Source of the DNA: Cladopsammia gracilis
Lineage: Eukaryota > Cnidaria > Anthozoa > Scleractinia > Dendrophylliidae
Direction: 5' to 3'
DNA length: 64,000 bases
Assembly: GCA_022457155.1 (NCBI GenBank)
Contig: JAJGOT010000003.1
Location: 3,528,501 to 3,592,500, forward strand
The notes beneath the pieces are model-generated. The model saw nothing but the letters and a program-made list of their open reading frames with translations. It did not search any database and was not told where the DNA came from. A program made the translations under genes and the position numbers. The first letter of the stretch is position 1. Each line of letters starts with the position of its first letter. Shown piece by piece: positions 48,442 to 58,404 of this stretch.

Positions 48442-48904
48442 ACATTAAACGTTAGCATACCCTGTACAAGTTCTCGGGCAACCTCAAACATGTCGGTAAT
48501 ATCGATAGCGTCGTCTCCACAACTCTTCTGCTCAAACATATTAAGACTCTGGGAAAGAATTCATCGAGTCCATCGTCTAAAACTACCTCTTCTTTTTCGC
48601 ATTCATCCACTGCCTGCGACAACAAATCATCTAAACCATCGATCATCATCTCGAATGAACGTTTTTCCAAATAACTGGACATATTGGCAGTAAAAGCAAT
48701 ATCGACTAAAGCGTTATGGAATTCAGCTGCTGAACTGAAAGAAAAGCCTACAAACACTAAACCCCTTGAGAAAAGGCAGATATTCAAATTGTAATACATG
48801 AGGGCTGCAAATCCTAACGGGATTTCATGCAGTGTTTCTCGACTCTTTAATTAGCAAACCATTCAAGCTATTCTTGGCTTCCTTTGTTCTAAAACAATGG
48901 AAAG

Positions 48905-49025
48905 GTGCATTAAATCGCATAATGCCCTCGCTCCTCGGCCTTCTTCAAAATAATGACCTCGCGCTACGCGCTCGGTCATTATTTTTAAGAAGGCCTCGGA
49001 GCTCGGGCATTATCCTATATATAAT
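48905..49025. repeat. Hairpin repeat
   Basis: GGCCTTCTTCAAAATAATGACC and its near reverse complement GGTCATTATTTTTAAGAAGGCC surround a short GC-rich loop (CGCGCTACGCGC). The outer parts CATAATGCCC and GGGCATTAT also pair. This is a typical MITE-like fold-back. Confidence 0.75.
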
Positions 49026-49755
49026 TTTTTCCTTGTTACGAGTTATTGATTTTCTTCAGCAACGTTTTTCGCCTGATTGGTTTTTCACTCCCTCAATTAT
49101 TAGCCTGAGCATAAAAGAGGCGCCTTTATCGTTCGCGAGCCAACCTCGGAATGACAAGGAGGCTAATAAACGCGTAATGGAAGCTTTTTTTTTCTATTAG
49201 AAGTTTTTTGTTCTTTGTTCACATACTGTTAAGGGGATTGCTAGGCAGGGTGATGTATGGTGGGACCCGGACCGCAACGGTAACCATGAATGCCTGCCTG
49301 GATCTATCCTGAAACATACGGAGACCTTGGTAAAGCTGACTGGACTAATAACCTACCAGTGGACATAAATTATTACAGAAACGGAGACAACACTTAGCAT
49401 GACCAGCCCGACTCGCGAAGGGGCCAAAATAAAACCAGCTACATAGAGTCAGCTGGCGCAGCACTTTCAACGCCCCTTGTTCCACTCGGAACTTATACTA
49501 TGGGTCTGAGTAACTGGCGCGAAAATGGCTCAAAACCATCCCCACATAAAATCAATCCGTAATTAACAAATCAGAGCATAAACTAAACTTGCATGAGTTA
49601 CTATCGGTTTACACAGCATAGTGGGGAACAGGGAGGGGGTTGGGGGATCTGGGCCACCCGGGCCCACCCGGGTCTCTTCGGTCAATGTTCAAAATTTAGG
49701 GGCCAGAATCGTTACTCTTACACCTAAGCGTGACCATATATCACCGGGTCCCGGT
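49026..49755. other. Unannotated stretch
   Basis: No gene or tandem repeat is recognised. A G/C-rich stretch near 49620-49680 (GGGCCACCCGGGCCCACCCGGG) is locally palindromic. Confidence 0.45.
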
Positions 49756-49892
49756 TGTTCAAAAGGTGGATAGCGCTATTCACCGGATAAATCACTATCC
49801 AGTGGATAAGCGTTAGCAAAACCAATTGTGTTATCCACTGGATAGTGATTTACCCTGTGGATAGCGCTATCCACCTTTTAAACAACAGTGAC
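49756..49892. mobile_element. Short fold-back MITE (GTTGTTCAAAAGGTGGATAG ends)
   Basis: The left arm GTTGTTCAAAAGGTGGATAG, CGCTATTCACCGG and ATCACTATCCAGTGGATAA pairs with TTATCCACTGGATAGTGAT, GGATAGCGCTATCCACC and TTTTAAACAAC. It is about 135 bp, has a ~20-bp loop and has no coding capacity. The high arm similarity suggests relative youth. Confidence 0.85.
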
Positions 49893-50249
49893 CAGTACTG
49901 TATGATTTTCTTTGGCTTCCTATAGAGGAATCTTTGTTTACCATTTTCGCCTCATTGGCATATGCGCCTCGTTCTCTAACCTACCTACAAAAAAATCAAC
50001 TCTGAATATTGAAAGGGCATAGCACAATCAGCTTTCTCTGAAAACGTGAGCCCGATATACTTGATACACTTCATGCAATGTTGTATTAAAAACTCAAAAT
50101 TGAATGAAAAGAATGTACATGTATGGCTTATTAGCGCTTTTTCCACCCAACAATTTTGCAGTTTTTGATAGCAGATATTTCCTTAAATATTGCATGAAAA
50201 AAGCTGAAAATTGCATAGATTAATAAGTTTAACAAGCATTTGTATTTTT

Positions 50250-51007
50250 TCCCAGCGCATTGGCGTGTTAAGAAAAATTAAGAACTACCTACCACTTAAA
50301 CAGAGGCTACTCTTTTATAATGCTATGATAAGACCAGTTATAAACTACGTAAGTTTTATTTGTACCGGTTGTTGTGATAAAGAAAGCTTAGGAAGAGTTC
50401 TTAAACTCCAAAAGCGAGCAGCAAGAATGATCTTAGATGCCCACCCTCAGGAACCACCAGTTCCAGAAATGGTTGCCGTTTTATGAAGACGCTAAAATAG
50501 CTAAATGCATCATAGCTTATAAACGAATACGGGGTGAAGTGCCCTCGTATCTAAATCAGAGCTACTTAAGTTAAATAGTAATTTCCACACTAGACGAACC
50601 AGATACTCAAATTATAACTTAAACGTCAGACTGAAGGAGGAAAAACGTTTACCACCACCTGTTGTCAATTATGGAATGCTTTATCTCATTCTTTAAGACA
50701 AAGGGACACATTATATTCTTTTAAGCAGGCAATGTGGAATGAACTTTTTAATCAGCAACAGCTTCTTAATCATTTAATTGTTTAAATGTTAGTTTTTAGA
50801 TTTCTTATTCTTATAATGTAAAGTAATTAGTTTAAGTTTTATTGTATTCAAGTTCGAACTTTTTAGTGCTATTTTTATCAATTATATCTAAATTCGTAAT
50901 TTTTATAGTTTTGTAAATTAGAGTAGTTTTATAGAGGGCCACAAGTTTATTAGCTTTGCTATTTAGTGCAACCCTCTTTAAATAAAGACTTCACTTACTT
51001 ACTTACT
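50250..51007 (+). mobile_element. 5'-truncated LINE, 3' end of the reverse-transcriptase ORF and tail
   Basis: The frame at 50256-50486 reads GVLRKIKNYLPLKQRLLFYN, AMIRPVINYV and VLKLQKRAARMILDA, which is the conserved region after the catalytic domain of CR1/L2/Rex-like non-LTR retrotransposons. A frameshift at about 50485 is followed by FYEDAKIAKCIIAYKRIRGE, a stop, then SNFHTRRTRYSNYNL and KEEKRLPPP. The end carries AATAAAGACTTCAC and a short (TTAC)n tail at about 50990-51007, the kind of microsatellite tail these elements use. The copy is inactive. Confidence 0.85.
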
Positions 51008-51515
51008 ATTTGCAACTTTTGAAGTCAATTCGTATTTAGCATGATGCCTTCTCTATGCAGATTCGTATTAAAAGTATAGGGGTCTTTTTCATTCTACATC
51101 TAGACTATAAGCGGCATACAGTCGTTTTAAAAGTTTAGGTCTTGATGTTGAGAAAATTACCAATGTGCAAACCCATGACGTCATCAGATTGTTGTTATGG
51201 TAACACCGATGTCAATCAAATCTAATTTTTTGGAAAGTTCATTTCATCTCTAGTATAAGTGTGAAGCAGCTAGCCTGACGGAGCTCAGTCAGTGAAGTTC
51301 CAGCCGTTCAAAGTTGGGATGTTATGTCGCCAAAAAAAACAGTCGAGCCACCTTAATGAGTGTTCCTTGGAATTGATGATATCTACTTCTCAAACTCATT
51401 AATAATTCATGACTAAAATACAAAGGAAATTAATGTTTAATAAGTGTTTGGAAATCAGTTGAAACACTCTTCATTTTTGCATCCTTAATTTCTCCTTCTA
51501 AAATCAGTTTGTTTG
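51008..51515. other. Non-coding stretch with CRE-like and X-box-like words
   Basis: No gene. At 51172-51220 a perfect TGACGTCA (CRE core) is followed by GTTGTTATGGTAAC, which fits the RFX X-box palindrome pattern. These may be part of an old repeat, since no coding start is nearby. Confidence 0.4.
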
Positions 51516-51655
51516 AGAAGTAATATCAAACATTCGACACAGATTTCCAAACACCTTGAAGTGGGTTAAAAAAAATCGGCTGCGCCTCGTTTTTCAACCC
51601 ACTTCGCGGTGTTTGGAAATCTGATGAAACACTGTTCCTCGTGTTTGATATATTA
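51516..51655. repeat. Hairpin repeat
   Basis: TAATATCAAACATTCG, AGATTTCCAAACACC and GTGGGTTAAAAAA pair with TTTTTCAACCCAC, GGTGTTTGGAAATCT and CGTGTTTGATATATTA. The loop is GC-rich (GGCTGCGCC). It is a MITE-like element of about 140 bp. Confidence 0.75.
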
Positions 51656-52913
51656 CGTCTGCAATGCTTACGTCCATTGCAAATTTTCCACATTGTAAGA
51701 CTGTTCCTACAAATTTCTGATGACGAGGGACAATCATTTATAGTAACAACTTGACAAAAAACTTCGAGGAAAGTAAGTATAACATTCATTATAATCTTAT
51801 TTTTATTTGCATTATTTTTGGAACCTTACAATGGTCAATCACGAATGTATTACTTGCTAGAGTCTGTCGGTGCTTTCGGATGCACTGAGCGGCTAATGGG
51901 GATGGGCTAGAAGTGTTCTGAAGATCAGCCGGCTGTTTATAACAAAAGCTGCGGACTTGCGAAATGTACGTTGCTTGGTTAATTCCGCTACAAGGTACAA
52001 TAATAAACATGTCCCCAGTGCAACCTGGGTCTTTGTTTGAAATGGTCACCAGTTTTCTACTTAGAAACCATTTAGAAAATCTGCGCAGCCTCCATATCCC
52101 GGCACTGCTATGATTCTCGCACCAGCTGTCCACCGCACACCAACCCCTCCCAAATCAAAATTAAAGTTTCTGAGTTTCCACTAAAGGTAAGGGAACATTT
52201 TTCACGTAATTTTTCAATCTCTGTGTTAAATAGTGACCACAACCCCTTTTTAAAAACTTTAAATACATGTATAAACGAGTACACAAAACCAGTTTGATCA
52301 GGAAGTCCATTTCTTAACATACAATTGAAAATGTATTTTCACCAAATGGCATTCATATGTCGAAATCGAAACAGTAACTTACAATAAAAATGCTCAAAAG
52401 AGATGACTATCTCAAAGCCAGTTTTACAAAAGAAAATTTAACGTTATGTCGTGAACAAATCAACTTGGACAATGGACTCTATTCCTTACCTAATATTGCA
52501 TAATATACCTCAAATATTATAGCAATATTTGCCAATGCAATGTATTCACCAGAGGGACTAAATCTACAATAGATAATCCTGACAGTTTAAACGTTACAGT
52601 ACTACGCACCTTACCATGAGCACCCAACAAACATTTTTACATGTTTCCATGATATCAACAGCCAATTCTTATAATATTGTTTGTAGCTGCAGATTCGTGT
52701 GAAGCAATAAAGTGAATAAAATCTCTGTATTTTGCAACTATTTTTACACTCCTATGATAAACACAAAGAGACAAGATTTCACTCCATCGTGCTCAACTTT
52801 GTGAGGAAGTGTTCCCATCAATTCAATTTGCGATCTCTGATTGGTTAACTTGTAAAAATGTTTGTTGCATGCTTAAGGAAGGCTCCATTGTGACATTACT
52901 CCAGAATCCAGAG
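51656..52913. other. 3' flank of the zinc-finger pseudogene
   Basis: About 1.25 kb with no recognised family. Several minus-strand frames of 70-115 codons exist (51526-51789, 51789-52133, 52108-52320) but are not supported by domains or splice signals that I can see. Confidence 0.4.
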
Positions 52914-54560
52914 TCACTCTAGAATCATGTGATTATCATAGTGTTCAATGAGAAGCTCCTGACTACTTAATTCCTCTTGACAAATCCAACAGCTGAATGT
53001 GTTTAACTGGTTTGCAGTGTGTTCAGTAGTGAAAGATAACAGTTGAGGCTCAATCTCTCCTGAGTGAGCAGCTTCATCCTCGTATGTCAAAGACGAGTTC
53101 CCTGAGTTTTCTTTTTTAAGTTTATTTAATGGATGTAACGAGCGAAAACCCTTGTCACCTTTCTTCCTTGTGTGGAACATTTCGTGTCTCTTGCAATGTG
53201 ATGAATACCTTATTACATGAAATTTTGGCGACACGTTAATTTAGCGATTTTGAAAAATCCATATTTAGCGGCACTTTAATTTAGCGATTTTTCGTAAATT
53301 TTGGAACATAAGTCACTTAATTTTCGCGATTTCACGAACTGAAACTTTGGCGAATTGTGAATTGTGTCAAGCTTTTCATTTAGTCTTGGATTAATATTCC
53401 ACAGCTCTTTATAAACGTAGAATCCGCGGAGTCCATACGAGAATGCAAAATTTAATACTAGCGAAGAATCCATTTCAGTTGTCAAGCTGAAATGACTGAT
53501 ATGTGCACGAGACATCCAATACACGTCATAATCGACCGTAAAACAGCATGATTGTGTGAAACTGACCAGATGGCGGAATTTCATATTGTACTCACTTTAA
53601 TTTAGCGACGATTTAAATTTAGCGACACTTAATTTTAGTGCATTTTAATTTAGCGATTTTTAGAAAAATCGCTAAATTCGCTAAATTTAAGTGTCGCCAA
53701 AATTTCATGTACTGTAAGGTAGCTAAACTGCTTATCACAATACTTGCACTTATGAGGTTTTTGTCCTGTGTGAATTAGCCGTTCGTGTTTCTTGCAATTT
53801 GATAGATTGTTAAAGTATTTATCACAGTACTTGCACTTATGAGGTTTTTCTCCTGTGTGAATTCGCTCGTGTTTCTTGCAATCCGATAGATTGCTAAAGT
53901 ATGTATCACAATAGGTGTACTGATAAGGTTTTTCTCCTGTGTGAATTCGTTCGTGTATCCTGCAATGTGATGAATGGCTAAACTTGCATTTATGACGTTT
54001 TTGTCCTGTGTGAATTCGCCGCTCGTGTTTCTTGCAATTTGATAGATTGCTAAAGTATTTATCACAACACTTACACTTACAAGGTTTTTCTCCTGTGTGA
54101 ATTCGCTCGTGGCTCTTGCAACTTGAAGACCGACTAAACTGCTTATCACAATACTTGCACTTATGAGGTTTTTCTCCTGTGTGAATTCGCTCGTGGCTCT
54201 TGCAACTTGAAGACCGACTAAACTGCTTATCACAATGCTTGCACTTATGATGATTTTCTCCTGTGTGAATTCGTTCATGTTTCTTGCAATTTGATGGTCC
54301 GCTAAAGTATTTATCACAATACTTGCACTGATAAGGTTTTTCTCCTGTGTGAATTCGCTCGTGTCTTGCAATTTGATGGTCCGCTAAAGTATTTAACACA
54401 ATACTTGCACTTATAAGGTTTTTCTCCTGTGTGAATTTGATGACCCACTAAAGCACTTAGCACAATATCTGCACTTGCACAGTTTCTCTTCTGTATTGCA
54501 CTTGTAGGGCTTTACTACAACATCTATTTGCTTGTTTTTCTCTTTTCTTTGTTTCTGTAA
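52914..54560 (-). pseudogene. Degenerate C2H2 zinc-finger gene, split by an insertion
   Basis: Read on the minus strand, a KPYKCNTEEK-type linker at about 54500 leads into roughly ten C2H2 fingers with HTGEKP linkers. The pattern is CKYCDKxFSxxSxCKxHERIH: C-x2-C-x12-H-x3-H with Cys where most fingers have Leu. The first fingers have an 18-nt deletion and a frameshift near 54375, so the uninterrupted frame starts only at 54399. A middle finger is truncated (CKFSHSSHC) and the next has Tyr for its first Cys. The last finger is cut after KQFS by a 512-bp element (53208-53719) and resumes as SSHCKRHEMFH. A C-terminal tail holds an acidic stretch and one more finger (FSCWICQEELSSQELLIEHY...H). An intact version would be a DNA-binding regulator. 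The insertion could in principle be spliced out or the fingers reused, but the upstream frameshift argues for a pseudogene. Confidence 0.85.
53208..53719. mobile_element. 512-bp TA-inserted element inside the zinc-finger gene
   Basis: The ends are CCTTATTACATGAAATTTTG (left) and the complement of CCTTACAGTACATGAAATTT (right), both continuing TGGCGACAC. TA lies at both borders (53206-53207 and 53720-53721). Removing the element plus one TA restores the finger in frame (F-S-Y-S-S-H-C), which supports the borders. Sub-terminal repeats of TTTAGCGATTTT occur at both ends. TA duplication and the end structure fit a Tc1/mariner-like non-autonomous element. A minus-strand open frame (53276-53584) contains GLRGFYVYKELWN, which may be a captured host fragment. 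Confidence 0.85.
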
Positions 54561-54639
54561 CGACATTGCATGCAGCAAGGTAACACACGTTCTTACTTAT
54601 ATTCCTGGAAATGAAAAAAGTTACAATGAGGTTGCACAT

Positions 54640-55504
54640 TTGAGTAACACTATTGAAAGTGGCTGAATCAGTTTAAAGTGGGAAGATCTAAGAGGTCTAA
54701 ACATAGCACTGCCCTTGGTTCCCACTTTTTTGATACCACCAGCTTCTTTCGGCCTTTTCTATAGAAAGATTATATCCAGTGTTTTACCGCTTGCCTACAT
54801 GTACCTCTTTGTCCCGCCTCATTGTTCCTTCACTTTAAACTCAGTGGTCATTTGCTTTTGTTTAATGATTTATTAATAAGCAATACAACACAGTGATTGA
54901 AAGTTGGCAACTGACCAACATGGAACTTGGTCTCTGCTGTTGTGTTTTACAGAGTTTACAGAGGGAATATCGCATGAAAAACAGACATACAGTTCCTCTA
55001 AGTTGAATTAAAGTCAAAACGTTCGGAATTGGTGTGTGTGGCCTATAAATTGCATCTCACATGATAATACATGTATGATGTTTAATACGTTTGTGTTTAT
55101 ATATGTTGCAGGTATTTTTTTTTTCAGGTAAATTTAATTTTTCAATAGTTTAATTTTTTCTCTAGGTATTTTTTTTTCTAATTTCTAGTTCCAGTGAAAT
55201 ATTTTTAAACTAGGTTATTTTTTACCTAGTTTACCTGTTTCTATATTTGACACAAAACCTAGATTATCTGTGTTTGTTAGCTTTGAGCTCGGGTTAGGGT
55301 TAGCTTTGTGTTAGGTGTTGGGAATTGTTAATAAGGTGAAAAAGGGGAATTACAGTTGGAGAGTAACGCAACAAATAAAAATGTACATTCTTAGAAAACT
55401 AGTTTTAGTTTTGCATAAATTAAATGTTGGCCGAGGGGAGTCTGGGACCAATAATAAGCAATAATACAAAGACGTTTAAACAATTATTTGTCAACCTTGT
55501 CCTG
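54640..55504. other. AT-rich stretch
   Basis: No gene. Around 55110-55260 the words TTACCTAG, TAGGTA and ACTAGGT recur in a T-rich background, giving weak self-complementarity. Confidence 0.45.
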
Positions 55505-55570
55505 TGTGGTGTAGTGGTATAGAGAGTGGACTGCAGATCTGAAGGTAGAGAGTTCAGCTCCAGGTAAGTG
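55505..55570 (+). mobile_element. tRNA-derived SINE head (Cys-like)
   Basis: TGTGGTGTAGTGGTATAGAG gives a good pol III A box. GGACTGCAGATCTGAAGG resembles the anticodon arm of tRNA-Cys (GCA), and GAGTTCAGCTCCAGG gives a B box. The stems do not pair well enough for a working tRNA, so it is more likely a SINE or tRNA pseudogene. Confidence 0.5.
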
Positions 55571-55916
55571 ATATAAAAAATTCTTTATTTCAGAATTTCA
55601 CTGCAGATATTTCAGGGTTACCCATGTAGATAGAGGGTCGTAGTATGGCATCAGAGGGGTAATATGAGAATTACGGAGGGGTGGGTACTTTTATCTTGTT
55701 GTTTTTTAATAAGTAAAAATTACCTATTCAAAACTTTTTACTGCAATGTACACAAGCTAGCAAAGCACCAAGTACAAAGTAACCTGCATTCTTCTTCGTT
55801 TGAGGGATAAATTGTTTTCTCAAAATCCTTTTCAAGTTTGTATATTTAAAAAGAACTCCTTGTTTTTAATTCTCGATCCAGGATTCATTTCAACACAAAA
55901 GGATCAAAGTTTGAGG
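55571..55916. other. Non-coding stretch
   Basis: Short AT-rich interval between the SINE-like sequence and the LINE. It may contain the SINE body. No gene was seen. Confidence 0.4.
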
Positions 55917-56208
55917 ATCTCATGGGAGATTTCAATATAGACTTGCTAAAATATGAAAATATTGTAAATACATGTATAGCCATACCTTCCTGCAATACAT
56001 GCAGAGTTTTTCTATGCTTCCTACAATTGATAAACCAACAAGAGTGTATGGTACCTCAGCGATCTTAATTGACAATATCATTACAAATAACATGATGAAA
56101 AATATTCTCAGTGGCAACATTGTCACAGACACAAGAGATCATTTTTCTCAAGTCTGTATTGTCGAAGTAAACAAGCAAAAATTACCACATACAAAAATAA
56201 TAAATTAA
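55917..56208 (+). pseudogene. LINE endonuclease domain, 3' part
   Basis: MGDFNIDLLKYEN matches the GDFN motif of the APE-like endonuclease that nicks the target DNA. After a frameshift the frame at 55972-56208 reads LPTIDKPTRVYGTSAILIDN, then SGNIVTDTRDHF. This is the conserved C-terminal block, with the final D-H pair of the active site intact. Confidence 0.85.
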
Positions 56209-56339
56209 GAGATTATTCCGGATGACTTAGGTCTAATTGAATGGGAAGAGGTTTCTGGTAACTGTGATGTAAACATATAAAAACAAATTATGTACTAAAT
56301 AAACATGCACTGTTCAAGGATGTTCTGTGCGGAAATTAA

Positions 56340-56945
56340 AACTTTTAACTAAACCCTGGCTGACACCAGGACATAGAAATCTATAAAAATGAAGAATAAA
56401 TTGTTCTTTGAATCAATAAATCGTTCTTTGGCCGAAATATATAAGTTATATAGAAATAAGTAACAACCCTTATTCGGTTGAGTAAATGTCATTATCAAAA
56501 TTGTTTAAACTTTAATATTAAGAATATGTGACAGACATGCAAAGAAATTTATGAACTATTGGGGAATGCAAAGATGAGAAGAAAATCTAAGAAGATTAAT
56601 TTCATTTGCCCAATTGAACAGAGTGCTCTATCGGATGATCCAAAAATAATTGGCAACACACTCAATAAATACTTTTCATCAATAAGACATCAACAAGCAT
56701 CCAATATTCCTGAAGTTACCGCTACTTTTTCTGATTATCTTGATCCACCATTGCAGAATAGTTTCTATTTTGATCCAATTACTGTATACCACAAGAAATT
56801 GAAACAGAAATTGGTTTGTTACCAAACAACAAGGCCTAAGGTCTTTACTCTGGCTCTGTCAAACTGTTAAAACTGGCCAACTCAGTCATATCCAGACTGT
56901 TAACTGAACTTTTTAACCCGTCTGTACCCACTAGGGTTTACCCTG
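56340..56945 (+). pseudogene. LINE linker and start of reverse transcriptase
   Basis: KPWLTPGHRN and KMKNKLFFES near 56350 form the usual linker. The frame at 56559-56870 then reads IIGNTLNKYFSSI and YLDPPLQNSFYFDPIT, the segment just before the catalytic domain. After a shift it continues as SVKLLKLAN and LFNPSVPTRVYPAKL, where a MITE interrupts it. Confidence 0.8.
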
Positions 56946-56952
56946 CAAAACT

Positions 56953-57353
56953 GGGTGACCTGAAGAAACCGACCCCTGGTCATGGACCCCCTGTACGGAC
57001 TGGGTCCATGTATATACGGACCAGTCCACAGACCACCCCTACGGACCACTCCCCAAAGAGAAAGTGTTGAATTACTGGTTGTTAGGATAGTTCACTCAAG
57101 CATAACAGCATAACGGTCGTGTGGGCCATCTGGCTCGTTTGCGACTTTACTTATAACGGTCGCCAACACGAGTGAGCTATCCTAACAACCGGTAAGTCAA
57201 CACTTTCAGCTTATTTATAATTGCTATGTCTCTTTGGTGTGGTGGTCCTTAGAGGGGCTCCGTAGGGGTGGTCCGTGGACCGGTCCATAAGCAGTACGTG
57301 GACCCGATCCGTACAGGGGGTCCACGGACCGGGTTCAGTTTTTTCGGGTCACC
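56953..57353. mobile_element. Fold-back MITE nested in the LINE
   Basis: GGGTGACCTGAAGAAACCG at the left pairs with TTTTCGGGTCACCC at the right. The sub-terminal parts also pair (GGACCCCCTGTACGGA against TCCGTACAGGGGGTCC; AGACCACCCCTACGGA against TCCGTAGGGGTGGTCC). The flanks CTGCAAAAC and CTACAAAAC look like a ~9-bp target duplication with one mismatch, which fits a Mutator-like or hAT-like mechanism. Both flanks are LINE sequence, so it inserted after the LINE did. Confidence 0.85.
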
Positions 57354-57374
57354 CCTACAAAACCGAAGTATGTT

Positions 57375-57779
57375 AACTAAAGATAAGCTTAATTTCAGTA
57401 TATAAAGGTGAAGATGATACTTTACCCTGAAACTATCGACCTATTTCCTTGTTATAAATTTATAATCATTTATTTGAAAAACTTGTATATCATAGGCTGA
57501 TAAAATTTATAGACAAGAACAATAATCCCTTATAACTTGCAATATAGTTTTCGTAATATACATAGTACTCAGCACACAATTCTAGACATGTGAACACTAT
57601 ACATTCTAATATAAACAAAAGAAAATAGTTATGTGGAATTTTTATAGATCTTAAGAAAGCATTTGATACTTTTATTCACGAGATTCTTTTGGCAAAATTT
57701 GAAAATTATGGGATAAGCAGAGTTACTTATTCTTGGTTTAAATCATATATTTGGGATAGCCGACAGTACAATACAATGC
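57375..57779 (+). pseudogene. LINE reverse transcriptase, palm part 1
   Basis: In broken frames one reads NYRPISLL, HLFEKLVYHRLIKFIDKNN, SFRNIHSTQHTILD, and then GIFIDLKKAFDTF (about 57632-57672). The last block is catalytic motif A with its Asp. HEILLAKFENYGIS and YSWFKSYI follow, and the frame stops at the next insertion. Confidence 0.85.
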
Positions 57780-58404
57780 ATATCTTTATTTCACTTCAGA
57801 TTTAGAGTAGCATTTCTGCTAGTATCTCCGAAAAGAGAAATAATAAATAAAATGAATGAAAATAGAAATAGTACAATTAAAATACATGCCATATGGACAT
57901 CAATTACACACATATACATACAACTATTTTTTAAAAGTTAACTGCTTTATACATGTACATCGTTTGAAAGTACACTTAGATGACAGGAGCGCTTGTTTCA
58001 TCAGGCAGAGAGTAGACTTGCCACAAGTCGACCTCACGAGTTTCACAGTAAAGCGAGTGAAGTGAGCTTTTGAGGCCGCGAAGCGGCCGAGCGAGCGACG
58101 AAGTCGCGAGAGGTTGACTTGTCTCGCTTGAAGGGTTTTCATTTGCATTTCGCGCCAAAAATGGGGAGTGGCGTGACTTGTCAATGTCATCGATTATTGT
58201 TTCGAAACCGACCCCGTTTTGAATTTCAATGGCAAGTCACGTTTCATTGCACCTAATACCTTGTGATTGACGGTTCTGTCCCCAAGGGCTACTCTCGGCT
58301 ACTCTGATTGGTCTAAGCGCAGCGACCCGTTTTTGGGTCGCTAAAAATGGCGCCAATCAAGTGTGAAAAGTCCTTCGTCCGGGGGGCTATAAATATAGGC
58401 AGAG
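57780..58404. mobile_element. Insertion inside the LINE reverse transcriptase
   Basis: The reverse-transcriptase reading (SRQYNT) breaks at about 57780 and resumes at about 58405 (EIVPQDCVLGPLL). The intervening 625 bp is foreign. Its left end, read on the minus strand, ends AGTGAAATAAAGATATGC, which looks like the poly(A) end of another minus-strand retroelement. Its middle has a GC-rich palindrome-like stretch (GGCCGCGAAGCGGCC at 58073). No gene is recognised. Confidence 0.6.

Noticed and set aside
53775..54371. 198-codon minus-strand frame with EFTQEKNLISASIVI repeats
   Set aside because: It is the shadow of the zinc-finger array in another frame; the periodicity comes from the 84-bp finger repeat.
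55270..55310. Telomere-like GGGTTAGGGTTAG
   Set aside because: Only two copies in an isolated spot, not an array.
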